DNA of 55,028 nucleotides, from assembly GCF_910577345.1 (NCBI RefSeq), contig NZ_CAJTMT010000022.1, positions 1 to 55,028 on the forward strand, written 5' to 3'. The notes under the pieces were generated by a model. The model searched no databases and was not told the DNA's origin. It saw only the letters and a program-made list of their open reading frames with translations. Shown piece by piece: positions 1 through 8,870 of this stretch (the first letter of the stretch is position 1; every line of letters starts with the position of its first letter). A program made the position numbers and the translations under genes. This DNA is from an uncultured Duncaniella sp. (GTDB taxonomy: Bacteria; Bacteroidota; Bacteroidia; Bacteroidales; Muribaculaceae).

Positions 1-145
1 CCCCTGGCCCCCGAGATAGTTAAGCTGCGAAACAGCGAAATCTCCACGCCACATCCCCTAACCCCGAGATAGTTAAGCTGCCAAGCTGTGACATCCTTAT
101 GCCAATATTCCCTGGCCCTCAGAGAGTTACGCTGCGAAGCAGCGA
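1..145. repeat. Three degenerate direct repeats, gene-free
   Basis: The motif GAGATAGTTAAGCTGC and diverged forms occur three times (about 13-30, 66-82 and 119-135), each preceded by a CCCTggCCC-like block and followed by an AAGCAGCGA-like block. No gene is seen. The last copy runs into the first arm of the inverted repeat that follows. Confidence 0.6.
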
Positions 146-534
146 TGTGGTGGTAGCCCCGCATCGAGCGGCAAAGCAATGAAGCCCGAAGGGCGGAATT
201 GCGTGCCGCGAAGGTGTGGGGGTATCGGTTGACACGCACCCACGGGCATCGAAGATGTCCGATAATATCATCCCACCATAGACAAACCATCGACCCGTTT
301 CAAATAACAAAACAGGTAATATCCGGAATTTACCATTCCCCCTATTGACATCTCCAATTATTCGCAATATCCGGAGACGCGCGTTATTACCGGACATCTT
401 CGATGCCCGTGACGGGAATGACATCCATTTACCCACACACCTTCGCGGTGACGCAATTTCGCCCTGCGGGCTTCATTGCGTCGCCGCTCGATGCGGGGCT
501 ATCACCGCAGCGCTGCTGCGCAGCTTTCCAATTG
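131..534. repeat. Large imperfect inverted repeat (arms about 135-150 bp)
   Basis: The arms 131-264 and 385-534 are near reverse complements. They share a block near CTTCGATGCCCGTG, a block near CACCTTCGCGG and a block near CCGCTCGATGCGGGGCTA. The 120-bp middle has no recognisable gene. Short ORFs across the arms are open on both strands and look like by-products of the repeat. The element lies downstream of the patatin gene, whose stop is at 876. It could be a remnant of a mobile element or a non-coding structured region. Confidence 0.65.
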
Positions 535-875
535 CCATCCGGAAAAATGATTATCCCTGCCCAAATCCGAAAGATGATTATTCCGGCCCAGACCGGAATT
601 ACAGTACATGATATATAAACCGGAATTACAGTAGATGATACCAGAAAAAGGGACACAAAGACAGAAGTCCCTATAACGCGTTCCGCATCAGCTTAGATGC
701 AATATAACAAATTTGTTATATGGTGGGCCATAAAGCACAAAAGATTAATTTACAGCAAATTATACTTTTGTTACTTTTGTTACTTTTGTCTATTTTGTTC
801 TTTTGTATCTCTTTTAATCACACATATAATCCATTATTCATCGCTTAATTGTAATTTTAGAGATAAACTCCTGAT
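535..875. other. Intergenic region without a gene, with TTACTTTTGT repeats
   Basis: The sequence is AT-rich. About 762-795 consists of consecutive copies of a 10-nt unit TTACTTTTGT. Single arms resembling the GGGACACAAAGACAGAAG intergenic hairpin family appear near 649-667. No credible coding sequence is seen on either strand. Confidence 0.5.
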
Positions 876-3335
876 TTAATGCATGAATCTTGGGGCGAGG
901 ATGAAGGCTCCGATGGAGATGCCGAAGTTCCAGTTGTTGTCGTGGGCGGAGGTGTAGTTGCCGTATGCGCTGATTGAACCGAAGGGAAGCGCGAGGACAG
1001 CCTGCAACTCGCCAAAAAATTCGGGATTACTCAGCCATTTTCCATATTTCGCAGTGGCCTCTGTGCTGACAAGAGACTTGGAACGGCTTACACCGTCAGA
1101 CCCTCCGTAGGCGTTGAGTTCCGCCGGGATTGTGGCAGTATCAGGCATTCCGTAAGTTATCTTGCGCAGGGGCAGGAAACAGTGGAATGAGCCTCTGAGT
1201 TGGAAAGAGCCTGAAATCTTCCATATCGGTTCAAGACCGGCGGTGATGAAGGAATTGGCACGCAACTTGGCATTGAAATGATTGTAGCTCGCAGGTGTGG
1301 GATGAAACGACTCGGCAGCGACAATCGAGGCATCATAGCTCTGGAGAAGCTTGCGTGTCGAGAGCAGTGCCTGCCCGGTCAATCCAAGCGAGAAGTATTT
1401 GTTTATATCAAGATAATCTGCAGCGCTTACATGGGCCTGAACCCACTTTACCTTCTCATTCCTGTCGCGGTCCTCCGCTCCACCCGGACGGTAATGATAA
1501 GACCCGGCAACACCCATCAGAGTCGCGCGCAAGTCGACACCCGATGTCGGCGTATAGGTATTGTCAAGGGTATTCTTCTCCCATGTAACAAAGGCTTGAC
1601 CGAGATCAAAAATTCCCTTTTCATGCTCAGGATTGGACTGTCCTTCAAGCATATCCACATGATAGCGGTCTGTGAGATGACCGTAGGTAGCTCCGGCCGA
1701 GAACACACTGCGGAGTGTCGGGGCCATCGAATAATATGCGCGCACAAAAGTCTCCGACTTACGGATGAAATCCGGTTCATGAATCTGATAGAAGAGCTTC
1801 TCCGTCTCGTAGAATTTCTGCCGTGAGCTGACCACCTTGACATGCACCGCCGAGGGGCGTGTCGTGTTCAGAGTAAGGCTGAAATCACCCTCGACTGCCA
1901 TATAGCTCTGTCCGAGCCACGCATTGAGGTTGGTCTTGATGGAATTATAGTTGAGAGTGTTGTAACCGGCGTTGAAGAAGAGCATACTGTTGGTCGACGA
2001 TGAGATATAGCCTCCGACACCCACAGTGAACGGGTCCTTGACTATGGCACGGAAATCGAGGTCAATCATGCTGTCACGTTCATTATACATCGGTGTAGGG
2101 ACGAAATTCTGCAACTTCCCGGAACTGATGGCCTGATAATAGGCATCGCGCCCCTCGACCACGCTCATAGGGCCGTCGCGATGGTCGAAATACGACTTCA
2201 GGAAAGCATTCTGCACCGGGGTGCCACCGCTCACTTTCACCTTGTCGATCCTTACTGTCGGGGTTGCCTCCTTGAATTTCTTTCTCGCAGCCTCGAGGTC
2301 AGCTTTCGCCACACGCACTTTTATCTTATCCTTGATGGAGTCCATCACCTCAAGACCGCGACGATAGCCTATATCATAGATGGCCTGATACTTATCGAAT
2401 GCAAGCAGACCGAACTCATCGAGGTCGATGCGCACGTTGACCCCCTTGTCGGTCGGGAAAGGATAGTCGTTGGGCTGCATAATCATCTCTTCGAGCTGAT
2501 CCATCATATTGCGAGTGTCGGGAGCCGAATTTCCCGACCCTACATTTACGCCTATAACAGCATCCGGCTTGAATTCCTCCATCATCACATCCACAGGATA
2601 GTTGTCATAGATACCGCCATCATACATCGGCACTCCGTTGAGCAGAATCGGCTCGAAAATCATCGGGAAGGATATGGACATCCTGACCGCATCGCCGAGT
2701 GGACCGCGCCCGAGTACGACCTTATGCTTCGCATAGACATCGGAAGTGACCGTCCTCAACGGCACAAAGAGCTTGTTGAAATCTGCGCCACACTGAACGG
2801 TGTAGGGGGAGAAAATCTCCAGAAAGGCATAGTTCATCGGGATAGGATTGATGAGGCTTATGGGCAACACAGAGGTGATCTGCGTTGAATCTTTTCCGAG
2901 ATTCAGCGTGACAAACGAGGGAGTGTCGTGAGTAGAGGAATAGAAATATGTATAGGCGGGATCAATCTTACCGGTGCTCCAATAGGCAAAACCCTTGGAT
3001 GCAATCAGTTCAAGCATCTCCTTCGGGCTGAAACCGGAGGCATAGAGACCGCCGACAATCGCACCCATCGATGTACCCGTTATGTAGTCAATCGGAATAT
3101 CATTGTCCTCCAGAGCCTGGATGAAGCCGATATGGCCGATGCCTTTCGCACCTCCCCCGCTCAGGACAAGGCCCACACTCGGACGGTCGGGGCGCGGAGG
3201 CGTACCGAATCCTCCTCCGGCAGTCACGAAACCTTCGGAAGTGACCACAGGGATTGTGTCGGCAACGGCTGCACGGGATTGCTGACTGAAAATGAAAAGT
3301 GCCAGAATAAGCGGAAGAATAATGCGATGTCTCAT
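876..3335 (-). CDS. Patatin-like phospholipase with outer-membrane beta-barrel (PlpD-like)
   Basis: This 819-residue protein starts with a signal peptide (hydrophobic residues 5-17, cleavage near RAAVADT). The patatin domain (about 53-330) shows the glycine-rich oxyanion loop LSGGGAKGIGHIG (59-70), the nucleophile elbow GTSMG with Ser89, and the DGG motif with the catalytic Asp239, so the Ser-Asp dyad is intact. A POTRA-like linker follows (about 365-440) and the last ~380 residues look like a BamA/TamA-type barrel. The family is type Vd autotransporter-like lipases; release or surface display is inferred. It is transcribed alone; nothing downstream is coding. The Met at 3335 starts directly into the signal peptide. 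Confidence 0.9.
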   Translation of the reverse strand: MRHRIILPLILALFIFSQQSRAAVADTIPVVTSEGFVTAGGGFGTPPRPDRPSVGLVLSGGGAKGIGHIGFIQALEDNDIPIDYITGTSMGAIVGGLYASGFSPKEMLELIASKGFAYWSTGKIDPAYTYFYSSTHDTPSFVTLNLGKDSTQITSVLPISLINPIPMNYAFLEIFSPYTVQCGADFNKLFVPLRTVTSDVYAKHKVVLGRGPLGDAVRMSISFPMIFEPILLNGVPMYDGGIYDNYPVDVMMEEFKPDAVIGVNVGSGNSAPDTRNMMDQLEEMIMQPNDYPFPTDKGVNVRIDLDEFGLLAFDKYQAIYDIGYRRGLEVMDSIKDKIKVRVAKADLEAARKKFKEATPTVRIDKVKVSGGTPVQNAFLKSYFDHRDGPMSVVEGRDAYYQAISSGKLQNFVPTPMYNERDSMIDLDFRAIVKDPFTVGVGGYISSSTNSMLFFNAGYNTLNYNSIKTNLNAWLGQSYMAVEGDFSLTLNTTRPSAVHVKVVSSRQKFYETEKLFYQIHEPDFIRKSETFVRAYYSMAPTLRSVFSAGATYGHLTDRYHVDMLEGQSNPEHEKGIFDLGQAFVTWEKNTLDNTYTPTSGVDLRATLMGVAGSYHYRPGGAEDRDRNEKVKWVQAHVSAADYLDINKYFSLGLTGQALLSTRKLLQSYDASIVAAESFHPTPASYNHFNAKLRANSFITAGLEPIWKISGSFQLRGSFHCFLPLRKITYGMPDTATIPAELNAYGGSDGVSRSKSLVSTEATAKYGKWLSNPEFFGELQAVLALPFGSISAYGNYTSAHDNNWNFGISIGAFILAPRFMH

Positions 3336-3421
3336 AAATGAATGTGTTGAGCGTGATGAAGGGAGAACCCGAAGGCTCTATCTTTTTAACAATCCAATTA
3401 TGAAAAATGATTAAAAAAGAG

Positions 3422-3429
3422 TATTTTTG
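3422..3429 (+). promoter_or_regulatory. Bacteroidetes -7 element (TATTTTTG)
   Basis: TATTTTTG fits the TAnnTTTG consensus and lies 31 nt upstream of the AlkD-like start at 3461. No clear TTTG -33 box is seen at the expected spacing. Confidence 0.45.
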
Positions 3430-3460
3430 TTGAAATATATCATGTTAACCTCCACCAGCA

Positions 3461-4006
3461 ATGGCAGAATTCAATCAAACACAGGAAATCAAACGCCGTT
3501 TTTTCGCGATGCGCAACGGCATTGTCGCCGACACCATCCGCAAGGGCGGACTGCAATATAAAATGGTGTTCGGTCTGAATCTTCCGCAGATTATCGAGAT
3601 TGCCGACGGCATACAACCCTCACGCGAACTCGCCGAACAGTTCTGGGCCGACACACGCACACGCGAGAGTATGCTCCTTGCCCCGATGATTTATCCCCGC
3701 GATGAGATGACACGCCAACGTGCCTCGGAAATGCTCCGTGAGGTGACTGTCACAGAGGTTGCCGACATTCTCTGCCACCGCCTCCTGCGCCATCTTCCGT
3801 TCGCTATGGATGTGGCAGTCGATGCCGTCACTTCCGACAATGAGATGGAGCGCTATGGTGGCTTCCGATTGATGTTCAATCTTCTCTACACCCGGCCTGC
3901 GGAAATCAAGCCCTTCGCGGAAGCGGAACTGGCTTCCAACTCCCCCCTCACCCACTCCATCTGCAAAGCAATGCTTGATGAAATTGAGTTCCTCGAAGGG
4001 GAATAA
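3461..4006 (+). CDS. AlkD-like DNA alkylation repair (HEAT-repeat) protein
   Basis: This 181-residue all-helical protein looks like the short AlkD-like HEAT-repeat proteins of Bacteroidales. Helical pairs run through most of it, for example MLLAPMIYPRDEMTRQRASEM and MERYGGFRLMFNLLYTRP. AlkD glycosylases remove bulky or cationic alkylated bases by trapping the DNA backbone. This form is shorter than the ~235-residue catalytic AlkD, so glycosylase activity cannot be assumed and a binding or scaffold role is possible. It stands alone, convergent with yebC, and is followed by a long hairpin likely to terminate both transcripts. Confidence 0.75.
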   Translation: MAEFNQTQEIKRRFFAMRNGIVADTIRKGGLQYKMVFGLNLPQIIEIADGIQPSRELAEQFWADTRTRESMLLAPMIYPRDEMTRQRASEMLREVTVTEVADILCHRLLRHLPFAMDVAVDAVTSDNEMERYGGFRLMFNLLYTRPAEIKPFAEAELASNSPLTHSICKAMLDEIEFLEGE

Positions 4007-4042
4007 TAATCGAAGGGGAATAATAATAGGTGTTTTTCCGGG

Positions 4043-4175
4043 AAAGGTACATAGGGACAAAAGGTCAGAAGGGACATAAGATTTTCAGCTATTCAATCGA
4101 CAGCTACTTAATTGACTGTTCGATTCACTGAAAAATCTTATGTCCCTTCTGACCTTTTGTCCCTATGTGCCTTTT
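4043..4175. terminator. Long inverted repeat between convergent genes
   Basis: The left arm 4043-4088 and right arm 4128-4175 are almost perfect reverse complements over about 46 bp, with one mismatch and one extra A. The arms carry the steps GGTACATAGGGACA, AAGGTCAGAAGGGACA and TAAGATTTTCAG. The loop itself pairs weakly. It lies between the AlkD-like gene (+) and yebC (-), so a bidirectional terminator is the simplest reading. It belongs to the hairpin family also seen at 51751-51860. Confidence 0.7.
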
Positions 4176-4205
4176 CAGTTTAGGAAATCAGGACAGGGAG
4201 AGGAA

Positions 4206-4943
4206 TTAGTCTTCTTCCTTCATGTTGTGGAACACGTTCTGCACGTCTTCGTCCTCTTCGATTCTTTCGAGAAGCTTCTCGATTGCAGCGCGCTGGTCGG
4301 GTGTCACTTCCTTGAGATCGTTGGGGATGCGCTCGAACTCAGAAGAGATGATTTCGAAGCCGTTGTCTTCGAGATACTTCTGGATGTTGGCATATTCCTC
4401 AAACGCACCGTAGAGAATCACCTGCTCCTCGCCTGTCTCGTCGTCAACGATGTCTTCAAGTTCGTCCACGCCGTAGTCGATGAGTTCGAGTTCGAGATCT
4501 TCGAGAGAAACGCCTTCTTTGGGTTTGATTTTGAAAACGCTCTTGTGGTCGAAGAGGAATGTGAGCGAACCCTGGGTGCCGAGCGAACCGCCATGTTTTG
4601 TGAAATATGAGCGGACGTTGGCCACGGTGCGGGTATTGTTGTCGGTAGCAGCTTCAACGAAGATAGCGATGCCGTGGGGGCCGTATCCCTCGTAAGTAAT
4701 CTCCTTGTAATCGCCGGCATCCTTATCGGTTGCTTTCTTGATTGCGCGCTCGACGGTGTCCTTGGGCATGTTGGCAGCCTTGGCGTTCTGCATGAGTGCG
4801 CGGAGACGGGGGTTGGTGGAGGGATCGGGACCACCTGCCTTGGCGGCGATAGTGATTTCCTTACCGATACGGGTAAATGTACGCGACATGTTACCCCAGC
4901 GTTTCAGCTTGCGTGCTTTGCGGTATTCAAATGCTCTTCCCAT
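4206..4943 (-). CDS. YebC/PmpR family protein
   Basis: This 245-residue protein begins MGRAFEYRKARKLKRWGNMS, the Bacteroidetes version of the YebC N-terminus, followed by TFTRIGKEITIAAKAGGPDP and the conserved block around YEGYGPHGIAIFVEAATDN. It matches family length. YebC proteins were described as DNA-binding regulators; more recent work links family members to relief of ribosome stalling, so the exact role here is open. The C-terminus is strongly acidic (ERIEEDEDVQNVF). It lies 50 bp downstream of pheT on the same strand and may share its transcript. Confidence 0.93.
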   Translation of the reverse strand: MGRAFEYRKARKLKRWGNMSRTFTRIGKEITIAAKAGGPDPSTNPRLRALMQNAKAANMPKDTVERAIKKATDKDAGDYKEITYEGYGPHGIAIFVEAATDNNTRTVANVRSYFTKHGGSLGTQGSLTFLFDHKSVFKIKPKEGVSLEDLELELIDYGVDELEDIVDDETGEEQVILYGAFEEYANIQKYLEDNGFEIISSEFERIPNDLKEVTPDQRAAIEKLLERIEEDEDVQNVFHNMKEED

Positions 4944-4993
4944 TGTGAGTTTTACAGTTGAGTTTTATTGTGTTGTTATTATTGTTTTAAATT

Positions 4994-7459
4994 TTAACGG
5001 AGCTCTGCGCCGAGCTTCTTGGTGAGGTTGGCGATAATCTTGTTCATGACGGCCTCAATCTGCTTGTCGTTGAGGGTCTTTTCGGCATCCTGAAGTGTCA
5101 TGGTGATTGCGTATGACTTCTTGCCTTCGGGGAGGTTCTTGCCTTCGTAGACGTCAAAGAGTGTGATTTCCTTGAGCAGACGGCGTTCGCTCTCACGGAC
5201 AGTTGCCTCAACCTGCTCCATGCTGACAGCCTTGTCGAGAAGGAGTGCGAGGTCGCGCTTCACAGGCATGGTCTTGGCGAGGGCCGAGTAGCTGACGCTC
5301 TTGCGGAGCGAGAGGTTGACAAGCGCGTGCCAGTCGAGTTCGCAGTAGATGACCTCCTGCTTGATGTCGAACTTGGAAGCGAGCTTCTTGGAGATTATGC
5401 CGAGCGAACCGAGGTTCTTTCCTGAGCGGGTGTTGATGTCGAGTGAGGCCGAATAGATTTCCGACGAGCCGGCCGAAAGCTTGATTTCGGCGGGATTGAT
5501 GCCGAGGCGCGCAAGGATGTTGGCAACGACAGCCTTCATGTCGTAGACGGTAGCAGGCTGTTCGGGACGTGCCCAGTTGCCGGGACGGAGCGCACCGGTG
5601 AGCCAGAGGCCGAGACGCGAAGCCTCGCGGTAGGGGGCAAGCACGTTTTCAGCGGTAGCCTCAACCGAGGGATTGAAGAAGTAGACGTTGCCGAATTCAT
5701 ACATGGCAAGGTCGCCGTTCTTGCGGTTGATGTTGTGGCTGAGCGATTCAAGACCACCGAAAAGGAGGGTCTGACGCATCACGTTGAGGTCGTTGCTCAG
5801 CGGATTGAGCAGCTTCACGCAGTGGTCGGCAGGATAGATGGTGAGGTCGGTATAGTAACCCTCGGCTGTGAGCGAATTGTTGAGGATTTCGTTGAAACCT
5901 TCGGCTGTGAGCTGTTCGCTGATGAGGTTGCGGAGCTTGTTGTCCTGGTCCTCGAACGACTGCGACGACAGGGCCGAACGCACGGAGGTTGAAATCTCGA
6001 CATTGTTGTAGCCATAGATACGGAGGACATCCTCGACAACGTCGCAGGGACGGGTCACGTCTACGCGATAGGTCGGCACCTTCATGTCGGCCTTCTCGGC
6101 AGTGACCTCGGTGAGATCCATTTCGAGGCTCTTGAGAATCGACACGATGGTGTCGGCGGGGATGTGCTTGCCGACGAGACGGTCGAAGTAGTCAAAACTG
6201 AGGCTTACGAAAGCAGGGTCGATGCGGACGGGATAGTTGTCGCAGAGCGGACCTGTAATCTCACCTCCTGCAAGCTCCTTGACCATAAGGGCAGCGAGTT
6301 TGAGGACGTAGAGGGTATTGTTGGGGTCGACACCGCGCTCGAAGCGGAAGGATGAGTCGGTGTTGAGGCCGTGACGGCGCGCAGTCTTGCGCACGGAAGT
6401 CGGGTTGAAATATGCGCTTTCAAGGAAGACATCGGTGGTGGTTTCAGTTACACCCGAGTCGAGACCTCCGAACACACCGGCGATACACATGGGCACCTCA
6501 GTGTTGCAAATCATGAGGTCGCGGGAGTCGAGGGTGTGCTCAACACCGTCGAGAGTGACGAACTTCTCACCTTCCTTCGCGTTCTTGACAATGATTTTTC
6601 CACCTGCGACCTTGGCCACGTCGAAGCAGTGAAGGGGCTGACCCATGCCGTGTAGGAGGAAGTTGGTGATGTCGACAATATTGTTGATGGGACGCAGACC
6701 GATGGTCGAGAGCGCATCCTTAAGCCATTTGGGAGATTCCTTGACGGTCACGCCACGGACGGTCACACCGGTGTAGCGGGGGCAGGCATCGGTGTTCTCC
6801 ACCTCGACAGTCACACCGCCTTCGGGATTTTCAACGGCAAAAGCATCGACAGAGGGACGGCGGAGCTGAGCGGCTTCGGTGTGGGCGCTCATCCATGCGG
6901 AGAGGTCGCGGGCAACCCCGTAGTGGGAAGCTGCATCAATGCGGTTGGGGGTAAGGTCGACTTCAAGCACATAGTCCGAGGTCAGGCCATAGAATTCGGC
7001 GGCGGGAGTGCCGGGTTTCACATCCTCGGTGAGAACGATGATGCCGTCGTGCGACGAGCCGACACCGATCTCATCCTCGGCGCAAATCATGCCGAACGAT
7101 TCCACACCACGGATTTTCGATTTCTTGATGGCAAATTCCTTATCGCCGTCATAGAGGGTTGTGCCGACAGTGGCGACAACAACTGTCTGTCCGGCGGCCA
7201 CGTTGGGCGCACCGCAGACAATCTGCGTAGCCTCGCCGTCGCCGAGGTCAACGGTAGTGATGTGGAGATGATCGCTGTTGGGGTGTTCGACACAGGTGAG
7301 CACCTTGCCGATAACGATTCCGCGCAGGCCGCCACGGATTGACTCGACCTCCTCAACCGAACCGGTCTCCAGACCGATGGATGTGAGCGCCGCCGCGAGT
7401 TCGTCGGGGGTCAGGTTGAAGTCGAGATATTTTTTAAGCCAGTTATATGATATGTTCAT
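4994..7459 (-). CDS. pheT: Phenylalanine--tRNA ligase beta subunit
   Basis: The 821-residue beta subunit of the alpha2-beta2 phenylalanyl-tRNA synthetase binds tRNA-Phe and edits misacylated Tyr-tRNA. The order is family-typical: N-terminal MNISYNWLKKYLDFNLTPDE, EMAP/OB tRNA-binding domain (about 40-150), B3/B4 editing domain (about 210-370, around NIVDITNFLLHGMGQPLH), B5, catalytic-like core, and a C-terminal ferredoxin-fold anticodon-binding domain (about the last 95 residues). The start at 7459 was chosen because the frame is open 43 codons further upstream but those residues (cysteine/arginine-rich) do not belong to the family. pheS is not in the window, so the two subunits are encoded apart. 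Confidence 0.96.
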   Translation of the reverse strand: MNISYNWLKKYLDFNLTPDELAAALTSIGLETGSVEEVESIRGGLRGIVIGKVLTCVEHPNSDHLHITTVDLGDGEATQIVCGAPNVAAGQTVVVATVGTTLYDGDKEFAIKKSKIRGVESFGMICAEDEIGVGSSHDGIIVLTEDVKPGTPAAEFYGLTSDYVLEVDLTPNRIDAASHYGVARDLSAWMSAHTEAAQLRRPSVDAFAVENPEGGVTVEVENTDACPRYTGVTVRGVTVKESPKWLKDALSTIGLRPINNIVDITNFLLHGMGQPLHCFDVAKVAGGKIIVKNAKEGEKFVTLDGVEHTLDSRDLMICNTEVPMCIAGVFGGLDSGVTETTTDVFLESAYFNPTSVRKTARRHGLNTDSSFRFERGVDPNNTLYVLKLAALMVKELAGGEITGPLCDNYPVRIDPAFVSLSFDYFDRLVGKHIPADTIVSILKSLEMDLTEVTAEKADMKVPTYRVDVTRPCDVVEDVLRIYGYNNVEISTSVRSALSSQSFEDQDNKLRNLISEQLTAEGFNEILNNSLTAEGYYTDLTIYPADHCVKLLNPLSNDLNVMRQTLLFGGLESLSHNINRKNGDLAMYEFGNVYFFNPSVEATAENVLAPYREASRLGLWLTGALRPGNWARPEQPATVYDMKAVVANILARLGINPAEIKLSAGSSEIYSASLDINTRSGKNLGSLGIISKKLASKFDIKQEVIYCELDWHALVNLSLRKSVSYSALAKTMPVKRDLALLLDKAVSMEQVEATVRESERRLLKEITLFDVYEGKNLPEGKKSYAITMTLQDAEKTLNDKQIEAVMNKIIANLTKKLGAELR

Positions 7460-7566
7460 GACAATGGTTGGAATTATCTGAATGAAGTTCGTGTTGGCAC
7501 ATCCGCAAGCCCTCCACACCCGACGGCTGTAAAACCCGCGAGGGCGGAAAATTGCAAAATGATGTG

Positions 7567-7574
7567 CAAAGTTA
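7567..7574 (-). promoter_or_regulatory. -7 element (TAACTTTG) of pheT
   Basis: On the minus strand the sequence reads TAACTTTG, matching TAnnTTTG, about 108 nt upstream of the pheT ATG at 7459. The -33 TTTG box is not at the ideal distance (a TTTG lies only 11 nt away), so this is moderate evidence. A long leader would result. Confidence 0.4.
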
Positions 7575-7802
7575 CTAAATATCGGCAAACTATCCTTATA
7601 TTTATACGCACAAAAAGACAGACGCCCCTAAGTAACAGCAGAATTTTTCCTTCCGAGAAGCCCTTTTCACGCCATGATTACCGGGCCCGGGAAGTGTCGC
7701 AAGAAAAAAATTTTCACTATTCGTGTCACAAACCGGGGGCTATTGCACTCTTATCAGATGAAGGCGCGGCTCACCGCCCTACTAATCCAAAAGAAAAAAG
7801 AC

Positions 7803-8294
7803 ATGGACGTTGTGACATTCAAAGAGACATTTCTCCCGATGAACCGGCTGATGTATGCCGAAGCATTGAGGCTGCTCCGCGACAGCGCCGATGCAGAGGA
7901 TGCGGTGCAGGACACCTATGCCAACCTCTGGGAGCGCCGGGAGAAGCTGGATGGAATCGACAACCGCCGTGCCTACGCGATGGCCATGCTGCGCAACCGC
8001 TGTCTGACCCTCGTGACCGCCCAACCCGACGACGCTGCCTCGTTTGACGAAAGCGGAACCTCCACAGATACCGCTCCCCCGCCATCCGACGGTATAGAGG
8101 CCCGCGACCGTCTGCGGAGAGCATTGGAAATAATCGACGGATTGCCTGAGAATCAACGTCGTGTGATTGTCCTCCACGACATCGAGGAGCAGAGCAACGA
8201 AGAGATTCAGACACAGACAGGGCTTTCGCCCGACAACATCCGGCAGCTTCTGAGCCGTGCGCGAAAAGCCATCAGAAGCAGGTTTTCAAAATGA
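7803..8294 (+). CDS. ECF-type RNA polymerase sigma factor
   Basis: This 163-residue protein has sigma region 2 (about 1-70, LLRDSADAEDAVQDTYANLW) and region 4 (about 108-160, LPENQRRVIVLHDIEEQSNEEIQTQTG, a helix-turn-helix) with no regions 1 or 3, so it is an ECF sigma-70. The Met at 7803 was preferred over the upstream in-frame Met codons because region 2 begins a few residues later, as in Bacteroidetes relatives. Its stop overlaps the next gene's start (ATGA at 8291-8294), so it is co-translated with a membrane anti-sigma candidate. The sigma / membrane protein / DUF4252 order resembles the EcfO-Reo oxidative-stress locus known in Bacteroides fragilis; orthology is inferred. Confidence 0.88.
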   Translation: MDVVTFKETFLPMNRLMYAEALRLLRDSADAEDAVQDTYANLWERREKLDGIDNRRAYAMAMLRNRCLTLVTAQPDDAASFDESGTSTDTAPPPSDGIEARDRLRRALEIIDGLPENQRRVIVLHDIEEQSNEEIQTQTGLSPDNIRQLLSRARKAIRSRFSK

Positions 8295-8848
8295 ACACAA
8301 ACATTCAACCGACTCGCAAAATGAAACCAGAAGATATACGCAGAATCCACTCCCTCCTCGACCGATATTACGGCGGCGAGACCTCCGCAGAAGAGAACCG
8401 CGAACTTCTCTCCCTGCTCGACCGTGACGACCTTCCGGCGGAATTACATGCCGACCGCGAAATGGCCCGCCATCTCGCTTCTCTCCTTCCTCCGGATGAT
8501 TTTGAAAAGCGCCTCTCGGAGAAAATCGACTCCATGGCAGCTCTGTCGGAAGAACAGCCTGCGGCTCACCGTCAGTCATGGACAAAGGCCTGGTGGAGCG
8601 TGGCTGCAAGCGTGGCAATCCTCGTCTGTATCGGCATCGGCCTTATCTCGCGGCCCACAAAACAACAATCCATGGAGATGACACCCGAGGAAGCATACGC
8701 ACAGACAGAAATGGCTCTGCAAACATTTGCCGACGTGCTCAACAAGGGCTATACACAGCTCGAAGAGGCCGACGAAGCGACTGCAAGCGCAACCTCGAAG
8801 GCATTCAAATCGCTTGAGAACATCGGTCTATACATTGAATCAAACTAA
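8291..8848 (+). CDS. Probable membrane-anchored anti-sigma factor
   Basis: The 185-residue product has a charged N-terminal cytoplasmic part (1-97) with a short segment LLDRYYGGETSAEENRELLSLL as often seen in FecR/anti-sigma N-termini, one transmembrane helix (about 100-118, SVAASVAILVCIGIGLI) and an envelope-side alanine- and glutamate-rich C-terminus. No zinc-binding HxxxCxxC is present. Its 4-nt overlap with the ECF sigma gene and the single-pass topology support a role in holding that sigma factor, but no family name can be given from sequence alone. Confidence 0.7.
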   Translation: MNTNIQPTRKMKPEDIRRIHSLLDRYYGGETSAEENRELLSLLDRDDLPAELHADREMARHLASLLPPDDFEKRLSEKIDSMAALSEEQPAAHRQSWTKAWWSVAASVAILVCIGIGLISRPTKQQSMEMTPEEAYAQTEMALQTFADVLNKGYTQLEEADEATASATSKAFKSLENIGLYIESN

Positions 8849-8870
8849 AACATATTTTATACACTTCATC

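Noticed and set aside
1278..1826. Plus-strand ORF of 182 residues inside the patatin gene
   Set aside because: It is antisense to the barrel domain and shows no domain or signal.
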